NCBI GenBank assembly: GCA_026545225.1
Contig: CM048845.1
Coordinates: 83,169,033 to 83,233,032, forward strand
DNA length: 64,000 nucleotides
Origin: Cornus controversa
Lineage: Eukaryota > Streptophyta > Magnoliopsida > Cornales > Cornaceae
Direction: 5' to 3'
Shown here: positions 12,614-24,317 of the stretch, piece after piece
Layout: each line of letters opens with the position of its first letter
Position numbering within the stretch: the stretch's first letter is position 1
The notes under the pieces: generated by a model
Seen by the model: only the letters and a program-made list of their open reading frames with translations
What the model was told of the DNA's origin: nothing
The model's database searches: none
Translations under genes and position numbers: made by a program

Positions 12614-13339
12614 AAGAGCATGTAATTGTTGAGGATTTCATTTCTCTAACTAAGCATAACCATCCTAATAATTCGGAACATTGACTATGGCTTCAGTTAT
12701 ATTGTCTTTGGGAATGTGAACTGTTGATAACTTTAATTTGACAATATTTTGAGATAGTTGATGAAAATTTCTATGATATCTAAGTTTGGTTATGTTATGT
12801 TTCTTCTTTGTTATGGAGCTTATGGGATGTAAACTTTAAAAAAAGGTGTGTTATTTCAATGTTTATTTTGAGACATTATAATGTGTTTTCTTTAATTTTG
12901 TAAAATGCTTGCTATTTTATGTATTTTATTTTTTATGGTTAATTGAAAATTTAATCTACTAGTGCATCTATATTTGGACAAGAAATTGAACCGCTATATA
13001 TATATATATATATATATAGCTAGAATTCAACCCTGTTCTAAAGTGAGTAATACCATACCCATAAGTCACTCTCAGAAAGATGGACTTTGAAAAAACAAGT
13101 CATTTAATAGATTAAATACAAAAGGTTGTCGTAGTAATTTGGTTGTTATTATTATTTTTTTTCTTCTTATCGAAACAAAAATACTATCATTTATTTCTTC
13201 TTTTCTTTTATTTATCCAAGCATTTCAAACATAAATAAAAGTTACTGTAATAATTTCATTTCCTTTCTTTTCTCTTCCGAGTTATCGAAACTAAGCCTAA
13301 GACTTTGGACAATATCTATTAATTGGAACTGCACAAAAA

Positions 13340-14100
13340 CAGGATCAGACATGGTGGCATTACTCTGTGAACTTATATAAGTCTTCATACATGTGTGTAG
13401 CATTACTCTATGGACTTATATGAGTGTGCGTACATCTGTTTGTATCTATATCTATATTACATTTAAGCTTAGTGCTTGAATCTCCCACCCAAAAAATTTC
13501 ATCATCTAACGGTCAAAAATACTTAAAAAATTCATCTGACGGTTCAAAATATATGTCTATCTACGGTCTAAAATTACTCTCCCTATTTTTAATCAACGAT
13601 CACGATTTACTCCAACCTAAATTCAAATTTAAATTTTCACCTACCATCACTCAATCTCTATATCACTCTCCCACCCATTCATTTCTTTTATTTGTTTTCT
13701 CTCTCCTCTCATCTCACTCACTGCTTCCACCACCATCAACTACATCAAACAATCAGATTATATTGGCAGACCGAAGGAAAGGGAGAAGAAGGGCTGGGTG
13801 AGCTTTTATATACCTTTTGGCTTAAGTTCTGTTTTCAGTTTTTGTTATTCTCAATTTTTAAGCATTCATCAAATCTATTGCAATAATTTATCATTCCAAA
13901 TTATTCCTAGATTTCGTTGCAGTGTCAGTAATTGTCAAGGTTGTAATGTAGAATTTTTTGTCAAGGTTGCAATGTAGAATTTTTGGTGGGATGGATAGAT
14001 TTGTGAAAATTTTGAGCACCATGGGGAAGACCCATTTCCTTGCAAACAACCTCACCGTGGCTGCCATGAAGTCCAGCCAAACACCCCAAGCAACCATCAA
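13340..14100. other. Repeat-like stretch, no gene recognised
   Basis: A short direct repeat built on gtagcattactctatggac occurs at about 13353 and 13398. The block from about 13458 (acatttaagctt..tctgacggttcaaaat) is related to 16091-16165, next to the Helitron-like end. Open frames here lack recognisable domains. Confidence 0.4.
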
Positions 14101-14104
14101 TCAG

Positions 14105-14452
14105 CCAAACATCCATGGCCAGAACCTCAAACCAAGAAGACCCACGAAACCGAGCTAGCCACCCTCCTTCTCCGGCAGTTGAAAACCCAATTGAAGGCTC
14201 ACCTCCGACCACCTCTCCGATCATTTTCTTCGACTAACCAGCACGTCACCGTTGAAGTGACCACCCATAGCAGCCGACCTCCGCCAAATATCCATGGCGA
14301 GAACCTCAAACCAACAAGACCCACGAAGCCCGAGCTAGGCACCCTCCTTCTCCGGCAGCTGAAAACCCAATTGAAGGCTCACCTCCAGCCACCCCTCCGA
14401 CCAACCAGCACGTCACCGTTGAAGTGACCACCCATGGCAGCCGACCTCCACT
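14105..14452. repeat. GC-rich 179-bp tandem duplication
   Basis: Two copies of one unit (about 14105-14283 and 14284-14452) share blocks such as gaaaacccaattgaaggctc and accagcacgtcaccgttgaag. Copy 2 lacks about 15 bp (tcattttcttcgac in copy 1). Base composition is far more GC-rich than the surroundings. Both strands are partly open, but the frames give no recognised domain and break at indels. It may be captured gene sequence inside a transposon. Confidence 0.7.
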
Positions 14453-14559
14453 TCTCACTCTTCGTCTCGGTTCCTCTCTCCATTTTTCTCTCTCTAAACT
14501 CTTCCCTCTGTCTTCTCTTCTTTCGTTTTTCTCTCTTTTTCTCCTCTTAGTCAACCGCC

Positions 14560-15970
14560 CACATATTTATCAGCCATTTTAGTTTTTGTGTATGCATATA
14601 TACAGTCACCTATGATCTGTATATATATATATCTATGACCATTAAATTGTATATATCTTTGGTATACATGCATGGAAGTAGGCCCCACTTGAGGTGAAGT
14701 ATGAGAGGTCTTAATTATTTGTTGTAAACAAAGTAACTGTGCACTCAGAGAGAGAGAGCGCCATTGATTGAACCTGATGTACACATTACCGACAGAGGCG
14801 CGCCAGTTTTGAAGTCTTACATGTATATCATTATCCTGAAGTCTTACATGTATATCATTTTTTTGTTGAGTTGATATTGGCAGAACTCTCTGTATGTGCA
14901 TTTATCTTGATTAATGATAATATTTGGCTTTTGCGACTTTGTTGGCTTCACATTAATATATCAAACAAACAAATAAAAGCAAGAAGCAAAAAAGTCACAA
15001 TTTTGGTGCAATTCTCTATTTTTTCACTTTTTTTTCTCTCACCAAAACACATTTGTTTTGCCGACAGATAAAGTGCATGTGCTGATATACTATTACTTGA
15101 GATTCTTTTATTGATGGTGCAAGAAGCTAAAGGTGGTTTTGAACATGTTTAATATAAAAAATATTTTTGATTATTGAGTATTATCTTATTTAGGTCCAAA
15201 AAAAAAAAAGTAAAAAATGTGTTATATGAATGTAAAATTTTTATTTTGTTTTGTACCAACCCAAGGTTTGAGTTTAAACCTTTAATAGTAATGAGTGAAC
15301 GGACTCTCATATAAACATTCACTTGCAATTAAAAAATAACATGCTTATTAAAAATTAATGAAGTTATTGAGCATGATGAAATTCCAAAAAAAAATATATG
15401 ATCTTTTGCTCAGGAGCATCGGATCCATTGAGGCTTACACAAATATTGGTTATACATTAACTATCACATCTTTCAAGCAAAAAGAAAAAAAAAAATTAAG
15501 AAAGAGAGAAAGCTAGCTATATGAATAAGTGTGCATAAAGGGGAAAAAAAAAAAGATTGAAAAGCAAAAAGAAGAAAGAAAACTAACTACCATGTGGTTT
15601 GTTGAGTGACAAGCTTGAGTAAGAAGAGAGAGAAATTTAAATTAAGAGAGTAATATAGTATATTATATTTGATATTTGAACTTTAGTGGACACATTTTTA
15701 TTGACATATAGACCACTTGCAGTCCAATAATTTGATGAACCCATCTTTATTAAGATATTAACATAATAATTTTTTATTTATTGATACATTGATTTATTTT
15801 AGTCTAATAATTTTTATTTTATTTTATAGTATAGTATATACAATACATTTAAAATTTTTTGGATAAAAAAAAGAAATTGAGAGTGTTAGATTTAAAAAAA
15901 CCCAACTACCTTTGCATGATTTTTTTTACATCAATTCACTCTTTTTTTTTTTTTCTCACACACAAATATG
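14560..15970. other. AT-rich stretch, nothing recognised
   Basis: Purine-rich runs (15480-15640), A/T homopolymers and microsatellite seeds were seen. No exon with consistent splice sites or domain content was found. Confidence 0.5.
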
Positions 15971-16055
15971 ACAATTGATGAAACGAATTTTAACTTTTAC
16001 TTCAGGGTCCAATAATTTTTTATTGGATAGTGCAGTAGGCAAGCGCAATATCCTA

Positions 16056-16095
<40 letters not shown>

Positions 16096-16164
16096 CATTT
16101 AAGCTTGAATCTGACGGTTCAAAATGTCTTTCGCTATCAACGGCTCACAATTACTTCATCTAAC

Positions 16165-16214
16165 GGTTACGGTGGCAAGTGCGCGATAGTGCCATAGGCA
16201 CGGGCATACACTAG

Positions 16215-16217
<3 letters not shown>
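16165..16217 (+). mobile_element. Helitron-like 3' terminus
   Basis: Around 16185-16213 there is a short hairpin (GTGCC ata GGCAC), then cgggcatacactag followed by T and a TA run. A small GC hairpin about 10-12 bases before CTAG, inserted 5' of a host T, is the usual 3' signature of plant Helitrons. The matching 5' end was not fixed. The block just upstream (from 16091) resembles one at 13458, which may belong to the same or a related element. Confidence 0.4.
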
Positions 16218-16247
<30 letters not shown>

Positions 16248-16339
16248 AGGCGCTTCAGCAAGAAAGGTGAAGAAACGAACAGAAGTTATTAGAGAGAGAG
16301 AGCCTGTATGTAAGAAGTAACGAACGAAAGGAATAACAA

Positions 16340-16391
<52 letters not shown>
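16214..16391. repeat. (TA)n and (TA)n(GA)n microsatellites 5' of the HMA remnant
   Basis: A TA run at 16214-16243 and a compound TA then GA run at 16341-16391 flank a roughly 95-bp segment. The second run ends about 10 bp before the HMA start codon, so the segment would correspond to its 5' untranslated region. Confidence 0.85.
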
Positions 16392-16395
<4 letters not shown>

Positions 16396-16401
16396 GGTAA
16401 A

Positions 16402-16935
16402 ATGGCGACCAAGTTTCTTTCCCTGGCGTGTATTCGGAATGAGACTTGGAGACACTTATCGCCGAGGCCTCACTATCCGTCAATGCCGAAGTATCCCAAA
16501 GGTATGTCGCTGGAGGAGGAGAAGAAGATGGAAGGATCGGAGGTGACGGCGTCGTTCTTGGTCATCGGAATGACGTGCTCCACCTGCGCTGGCTCCGTCG
16601 AGAAGTCCATCAAGCGCCTTCGGGGGATAAAGCAGGGCGTGGTTGACGTGTTGAATAACAGAGCTATAGACTATATTGTGGCAATGGTGGGAGATGGCAT
16701 TAATGACTCCCCGACACTCGTGGCTGCAGATGTTGGAATGGCAATTGGTGCCGGCACAGACATTGCCATTGAGGCAGCTGACATTGTTATCATGAAGAGC
16801 AATTTGGAGGATGTGATAACTGCCATCGACCTCTCGAGGAAAACCTTTTCCAGATGCGTTTGAACTACATTTGGACATTCAGTTATATATAATGTCTTGG
16901 CCATCCCCATTGCTGCTGGACAACCTTGAGATAAG
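16402..16935 (+). pseudogene. Internally deleted HMA5-like copper P1B-ATPase remnant
   Basis: A 153-codon frame starts at 16402. Residues 1-88 match the N terminus of HMA5-type copper ATPases, including the metal-binding loop GMTCSTC (Cys59 and Cys62). At about residue 89 (nt 16666) it jumps straight to the conserved C-terminal hinge [12 protein letters not shown] (residues 93-104) and the stretch up to LSRKTFSR. Full HMA5 proteins are close to 1000 residues. What is missing is the second HMA domain, most membrane helices including the CPC motif, the actuator domain and the phosphorylated DKTGT loop. Just after TFSR a roughly 2-bp deletion frameshifts into TGA (16861), and the old coding sequence (..LAIPIAAG) can still be followed to about 16922. 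It cannot be a working transporter. Whether it is transcribed is unknown. Confidence 0.88.
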
Positions 16936-16950
16936 AGGAATCACAGTTGA

Positions 16951-17935
16951 GTGAATGAGATGTTACAGTTGTTTCCTGAACACTTGAATTCTCTTTTAAG
17001 TAATATACTTATAATATATATTGCAAAGAGGTTTCTTACTTAGTTTTAATGCCAACTGGAACATAAAATCGTTGGGGGGTAATGGAAGCAATATATACTA
17101 CAAATAGGTACGTTTCTCTTTAACAAGAAACACAACTGGATATTAGGGTTTGCTTTCTTGACCATATGCTGACATCAGAGAGAAAGTATGAGGGAAAAGG
17201 AAACTAAAAAAACATATTTAAGGATAAAAAGGTCCGTCTATTTAATTTATGGACAATACTTACCTACTCACCGGTGTGTAGGTGAACCCTCCTGACCATT
17301 GATGTGTTCCAATAAAAATTGAACACGTCAGTTTTAAAGTATAATAAATAAGTATAATAAATGAGGTTGACCTCATTTATTATACTTATTTATTACATTT
17401 TAAACTTCATTTATTATACTTATTTATTATATTTTAAATTTAATTTTGTAATTAAAGCTGATGTGTTGATTTTTTATTGGGACACATCAGTGGTTAGGAG
17501 GGCTCACCTACACACCAGTGAGTAGGTAAGTATTGTCCTTAATTTATTTTATTTTTTGGCACAAATAATCTGAAAGTTGACAACAAGCACAAATACATTC
17601 AAATGACCAGTTATAGTCTCATCAATTTTAATTTTTTAGGAGATTTGAAAAGACATCTACGTACTATCATACCATCCATATCAATCATACCATCCATATC
17701 AAAGTGATGAACGTAGAGCACAAAATTCAACTGCTAGCAAAGGATAAGAATGAGTTCAAAAGAAAGAGAATATTATTAGTAGATCACTCAGTCAGATATT
17801 CAAGAAAAAAATTATCTTCTCTCTTAAAACATGAAGATATGTTTTTCCATCGATATCTATATTCTTTCTCTGGTATATCTGAAGCTCACATTCTAATGAA
17901 TAGGAGAAACTAACTGCAGATGAATACTTCGGTCT
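16951..17935 (-). repeat. Third GSTT-locus copy: intron 6 only, split by an insert
   Basis: 16951-17200 matches the GSTT intron directly 5' of exon 7 (as at 7884-8135 and about 19820-20070). 17735-17935 matches the continuation of that intron (as at 8131-8326). About 540 bp intervene, including a MITE. Neither exon 6 nor exon 7 is present; where exon 7 should be, the HMA5 remnant adjoins. This copy is more diverged than the pair at 7.3 and 19.4 kb. Confidence 0.75.
17251..17538. mobile_element. MITE with long inverted arms and 9-bp target duplication
   Basis: The 288-bp element starts ggacaatacttacctactca and ends with its near-perfect reverse complement. The inverted arms continue through most of its length. 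A perfect 9-bp direct repeat, ttaatttat, flanks it (17242-17250 and 17539-17547). A 9-bp duplication with long inverted ends points to a Mutator-like (MULE) non-autonomous element. It sits inside the third GSTT fragment, so it is younger than that duplication. Confidence 0.85.
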
Positions 17936-17936
17936 T

Positions 17937-17938
<2 letters not shown>

Positions 17939-17996
<58 letters not shown>
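17939..17996. repeat. Long (TA)n microsatellite
   Basis: About 58 bp of uninterrupted alternating TA, ending the third GSTT fragment. Confidence 0.95.
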
Positions 17997-18000
<4 letters not shown>

Positions 18001-18109
18001 TTCATAAACGGATAGAGGTATTTGTACTTATTTATGTATTTGAAGATGGTGAATTTTATTTCTTGAAATTATGTTTATTTGTGTCCAATGCTTTACACAA
18101 AAATTATCG

Positions 18110-18676
18110 GTTAAATGCAGGTCCGGGAGATTCACAGGTCAGCGTTTTAAGTTTAGATTGCGAATTTGGTGTCAAAGATGGCGAACATGGAATTGGATGT
18201 GTAAGAGGAATTGGGTAGGTAGAGGAGGCCTCTCATGGAACTGTTGTATGTGGATACAGATTTGGATGATACCAAGCGCCGAAGAGGTGGCCAATGGTGG
18301 CAGCGGAGGAGGTGATAGCCACCGGTGGAGGCTTTATTGCCTTTGAATCGGTTGTAAAGGCTGTAAATGATCATCTGGATGCTCCAACTTAGATTTCTTC
18401 GGTGGCAGAAAATGCATATACGTAAATGGCTTATATTTGTCGGAAATGTCACATCAAGTATTTATAATTTCTCCAAATCCACGAGGAATTTACAGTATCC
18501 CATGTTCCACGTCAACCCAACTTTGTGGCTTATTCTGTGGTTTTTTGCCCTTGCATTGCAAAAGTGAAAAAAAAGTGTCTGAGGAAGAGATGCCTTCTAT
18601 TGTTACAAGAAGCATCATTGAAGGATTTTTACAATGTACACTGTTTTTTCAGATGAAAATGAATTCCCTGCTGTAA
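18110..18676 (+). pseudogene. Unidentified gene-like relic
   Basis: After an acceptor-like tgcag at 18116-18120, reading the frames in turn gives protein-like stretches separated by stops and frameshifts, for example VLSLDCEFGVKDGEHG and ATGGGFIAFESVVKAV. Local GC content is higher than in the flanks, and sequence after 18680 becomes AT-rich. No single frame is long enough to be functional. I did not recognise the parent family. Confidence 0.35.
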
Positions 18677-18679
18677 AAA

Positions 18680-19360
18680 TATATATACATATATATCTTC
18701 AATTATGTATTTAATGGAAGATAAATATTTAAACTTTATAAATTTCAAATATTTATAACATAATTTAATTTGTAAAAGGGTACATGATTTTAATTTGCAA
18801 AGTATGTAAACTAATTTTAAAACTTAAAAATGAAATATGTATTTTATATATTTTAATTAAATATATTTTTTATATATACATAATATGTAATAAATTTATA
18901 AAACCTCCTTGAGATGCAGCCCTATGCCTGTGAGAGAGAGAGAGAGAGCTTCATGGTTGACAAATTGGAGGGAAATGCACAAAACAAAACAAAAAAATTG
19001 AAACCAAAAGTACCTAAATTGCAGAACATAAGAGGAGGGTATTTTGCTCAAAATATTAATGGGTATACAAGTCATTACAAACAATTAGAAGGTTACTTTT
19101 GTAAATTTAGCACATATAAAGGGCAATATCGTCACTTCAATACAATTTTTTTAACACCTCTAATGGTCACGTAACAACAAGGGGAGAAGAGAATATGTGA
19201 TTTTTTTGAAAACTCCAGAGAGGTTGGGTAATTCACCCTTAAAATTAGTTCGCCTCATTGTCTCTTAACTTTTACGTAAACTAATACTGTTCAGTGAATT
19301 ACTGTGACTCACCTAAATTCAATATTGTGCACCATTTAGAACTGAATAGAGATTAAGTAA
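18680..19360. other. Intergenic, nothing recognised
   Basis: AT-rich sequence with a short GA run at about 18932-18949. No exon or transposon boundary was identified. Confidence 0.5.
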
Positions 19361-21240
19361 TAGGTCAATCTAAAAGGAGTTGATGTTTCACATTCTTGAA
19401 TAGAGATCCACGTTTGGAGGTAATATCTACATCTGTCGTAGACACAGTTTATTACCGAGATCACAACAAAATAAAGTAACAAAGTTGTGTTTTCATTTGC
19501 ACTGCCATATAGGCATCGAGCCAAGACAGAAAAGACCAGAGATCATATTGCAGATTGACAACATTCATTTGTAGCACTGTTCTCACAACTTTGAATGCAA
19601 TACCTTCTTTATGCTAGACTCGGGCTCAATTGTTCCCCCAGACAGCTGCTTTTGGAAATTTACTTTGGCTTTGAAGAGGATTGAATGTATCTCATCAAAA
19701 TGCGGTCTTGTTGCATTCTTTGTATCCTCGATCCACTGCTGAACTTTTTTGTGCGGACCTAATATTCGACTGCAATCCTTCTCATCCAAAACCTAAATTA
19801 ATCCATCAGAAAAGTTTTTAATGAGATACTACAGTTGTTTGTTTCGTGAACAGTTGGATTCTCTTAATTAATGGAACTTTAAATTGCAGTGAAGTGAGGT
19901 TCCCTACCATGACAATGCTTTTAATGCCAACTGAAACATAAAGTGGTTGGGGTAATGGAATCAATACTATAAATAGGTATGTTTCTGTTTAACAAGAAAT
20001 ACAACTGGATATCAGGGTTTGCCTTCTTTACCACATGCTGGCATCAGAGAGAAGTACAAGGGAAAAGGAAGGATAAGAATGAGTTAAAAGGAAAGGGACT
20101 ATTAGTTGATCAGTCAGTATGACATTCATGAAAAAACTCTCTTAAAACATGAAGATATGTTCTTCCATAGATATGTATATTCTTTCTGACATCGGTACTT
20201 TTGAAGCTTACAATCTGGTCAAGAGGGGAACTCTAACTGCAGATGAATACTTTGGTCTTTTATTGAAAAAAATTGTAGATGACAACATTAATAAATTGTA
20301 TGCAAATACCTCTAGTTCCATAATTTCACACACTAAGCTGAGATCTGCTATGGATGGTTGGAAGCTTCCAAGCAAAAACCGCCCATTCCCCTTCAGCCAA
20401 ATGGATTCAATCGTTGCAAGAGAGGCAGACAAAATTTTTTCAGCTTCAGCAGCTGCTTGTGGACTAAATGGAAGGCCAAGTGCAGGTGCTAGTACAGTAT
20501 GTCGAACAAATGTAGCTGAAAAGTGAAAAAAAAAAGAAAAGAGAAGGGTATCAACTAAGAAAGCCATAACCCATTAAAAGGGGCAAAAGAGAAAAGGAAT
20601 TGTTATATAAAATAATAATGACGCAATAATACTCGTCGTCATCATCATCGTTGCCTTTATTTCAAACGAATGGGATCGGCTACATGAATTCTCTTTTTCC
20701 ATTCTATTCTCTTACATGTCATGTCTTCTCTTATATTTAATTTTTTAAAGTCATTTATAATTACTTCATCCCAAGATAGTTTTGGCTGGCTTCATTACCT
20801 CTTACCTTCTATGTAAACTAATCTTCCTTTTCTCACTGGCGCATCTAGGGATCTATGTTGAACGTGTACATATCATCTAAGCCTGCTTTCTCTTATTTTC
20901 CCACTAATAGATAATATTCCTAATGTCTCCCTTGAACTTGTACTATTTTATATAATAATGGTACCATAGGGAGTTGTACGGAGGAGCACCACAACTAAGA
21001 AATGGGTGAACACTATATATAAAGGTGTGGATACAAACTAATTTACAGACCCTGAATTTTGTCACAACCAACCCCACAACCCACAACCCACATGCAAGTG
21101 ATCACCTCTCATCAAACATGATTATGTATGACCTAGAAAGGGTGCCAGGTGTGATGGAGAGTGATCACCTCTCCATTCCACAATTATTCACCATGACCAT
21201 GTGTGGCGGGCAGTGGCATTGGTGACATGACTAGGAATTA
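19360..21240. repeat. Segmental duplication, parental copy (partner 7345-9285)
   Basis: Contains GSTT exon 7, intron 6, exon 6 and most of intron 5 with its LINE remnant (about 20635-20965). It is the likely source copy because it is continuous with the other five exons of the gene. Confidence 0.8.
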
Positions 21241-24200
21241 AAAACATTTTTGGGAGAAAAAATATGAAGCACCTGCACCACGACGTAAATTTGAGTGATG
21301 CCAATCCAATACTGAGTTGATCTTAGCTCTTCTGAATAGATCAGTTGGATACCTTTAAAAATGAACAGAAACTATGTTTAGAATCCGCCTGCAGAATATG
21401 CAAATTGAAAAAGAACAAGGGATATATCATATAGTACATTGAGATGTATAAGAAATCCTCTAAATGAGAAAAGTGACATATTTTGATAAACAACAAAAAC
21501 TATGTTGTATGGACAACATATGTAGCTTGAGTGTAGTATTTGTCTAGGTCATGTATTTGTCCAACCTCCAATTTGAGGACAAGGTGGATGATAAAATTAT
21601 TGATGTAGTCTGATTTTGTTCTATACCCTGGGATGATGGGATAAATGAAGAATGCATGTGACACAGCATGTCTTACATGGAAACTCTTCGTTTTGGGATC
21701 TGAGCAAACTATCAGAGGTCGAGGTTTGCCAACTTCATAAAAGAACGCAATGTTCAAGTTCCTTGGGGAACTTGAATCCGGGTCTGGATTATAACCTACA
21801 AAACTTTACCACTTGAACAGAAGGCATCTGTACTTAGTTCAATTTTTATGTAACAAACTCATCACCCAAGAATATTTTAGCAAACCGAGAATGAGATGTG
21901 CTACTAAATCCAAAGAGACACCTGCAGAGTATGAGTTGGTACATATCTCATGCCCATATCTATGCTCCCTAATGTAACACACTGGTGCTTCGCACAATGT
22001 GAAGTATTCATGTAGTATAGATTCTAATTTGAAACCAATAGCAACAAAGGGAGTAACTATTCTCACCAATGGTCTGCAACTCCAGGAAATGCACAAGCAA
22101 GATAGATAAGAATTGCATGACTGCAAAACACATTAAATTCATAAGATAAGTCTTCAAACTGATTAAATCAGAATATAAAACTGAATGGATAAAAAAAAAA
22201 AAAGAGAGGAAATGCACTACTGCTCAATTTATGCCTGAGAACGACTTTTACCCAGACTGGGGAAACGCACTACTCAGATGACTTCTGATCAATTCGAGAG
22301 GACCATAATAGAAGTATATTGGGTAACTTGTATTTACAATATTTCTTTCAATTACAGCCTTTTGTTTAAAACCTATAATGCAAGGAATATAGAAAAGTAT
22401 ACATAGAATCAAATGAACTGAGAAAAACCAGGGAGATGACAAAGACTGGAAATTCATTATCAACTCATCCCATGTTATATCAGATTTGCATCCTGAATTA
22501 TAGAACATGTACAAGATTCATAGTGTTTGAAAGATACAAATCCATGTTAGCATTGGAATAATCTTCTTTAACTAAAAAATAAAATAAGAGACAAAGAAAG
22601 AGATAAGCTTGGACTATAAATACGTAAATAACACTTAATTTTTTAATTTTTTTGTTGTATAATTTTTATTTATTGATGAATTGTAAAGCTAAATAATATG
22701 GTTTTGCTAACAAGACAATTTGCATTGATCTAACTCCACTTATATGACATTTACGTAATTAGTGACTTGATCTATTAGAAGCACAGGGCATTTCATGATG
22801 TGATTGAAACTGTAAATGTATAAAGTATGCACACAAAAACAGGTATTTTTCTAGTTTTCTTCTATTATACCAATATATTGTGGTTCAAGCTATTCTTTTT
22901 TTTATCTTAAATTTAGAGAAATTGGACACTTAGAGGTTCAATAACCATTGAGCAATTCCAGGCTCTTCACAACCAAAAATAAAATAAAATAAATGTTATG
23001 ACCACATAAATAGGATATGGGGCTGGATAAATCAAGAAAAGGACCCAACCTTGCTGTGCTTCACAACCTAATAGAAACAAGTAAGCACTTGTTCCTGTCA
23101 AATATGGTATTCACACATGAACCAAATCCAAGATTTCCCACCTAGAATATTACTGTGAAACTTCCAAACTAATCACAATGACTATTATCATCTAAAATAT
23201 ATTGATTATTTGGCAAAGCAATCCTGTATAGGTACTCCACAATTAAATGTTTACCAGCTGCACTACCATGGAGCTTAAGAACACTGGATTCATAAGAGTC
23301 GATGCATTTAGGTAGTTAACCAAAAATCTGCTTAGAATGTATTCGATCAAAAGAAGAGAATTATATTGTCACCCATAAAAATTCCATTAGAAAATCCAAA
23401 TTCATTGAATCATGATTATGTTTTTCACTGAAATCTTATTGCGTAGGATCATCTTGCATCTCACCTGTTTCGGTGCTTCAGAAACCATGCTGAACGTAAA
23501 TCAAATGATTAGGTTCAAACCAAAAAAGTAGAATAGAAAAAAATTTATCTTAACAAAACCATACAATATAAGTCAAGTAACTAAAATTGCCAGATAAAAT
23601 GAATCATGAATCATAAAAACATCAATATTGATGCACACAGATGCCCACAGCGCACGCTTAACCATCGAGGCACTGACAACCAATAGTTGATAATCCATAA
23701 CTAAAAATAAATAAATAAACTAAACGTACCTCTCAAACAGCTTAAATCTGCCATCGACTATAGCCGGAACTTGTCTCATAGGATTTATTTCTGAAATCAT
23801 AACAGGAAAAAGAAATACTCATTGCAGTAATTTCATTATATATAATAACAATGTGTTATTGACGTTGTCAATCAGAAACACTTCAAAAAAAAAAACATTA
23901 ATCACCCGATACATAATAAACACTTCAGTAATGTGACAGCAGAGAATATAAAATCCTAGGAGAAGCCACCATAACCTGATAAACAGAGGTTACCTTAGAA
24001 GAACAACATATTAAAGAAATTTCTGTCCGAGTCCTTTTTATTTTTTCTTTTCTTTCGGTAGATTTTAGAAGTGATCTGATTCTTGTGAAAACGGTTATAG
24101 TTTTATATAGCTCATTTTTTCCTTGCATGTATATGGGTGGCGCCCCCTCTGAAAAGGGTAATAAGCCCCACAAAATCAACAACGTATAGTATTTTAATCA

Positions 24201-24262
24201 GTCGCTTATCATAAGCACCACAGATATTCAAATGTGTACTCAAAAGCTAGAAAATTGTGGAG

Positions 24263-24317
<55 letters not shown>

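Noticed and set aside
16167-16483. Minus-strand frames with long Ser-Leu and Ile-Tyr runs
   Set aside because: They are translations of the (GA)n and (TA)n microsatellites.
21500-21757. 85-codon minus-strand frame in GSTT intron 4
   Set aside because: No recognisable domain, and it lies inside an intron of a complete gene. A caatttgaggacaaggt string hints at retroelement origin but is too short to call.
23468-23497. Exon-like block on the minus strand in GSTT intron 3, between a cag acceptor and an aacag|gtgag donor
   Set aside because: Exons 3 and 4 already join in phase to the conserved FES-HAILIYL motif. Including it would disrupt the protein.
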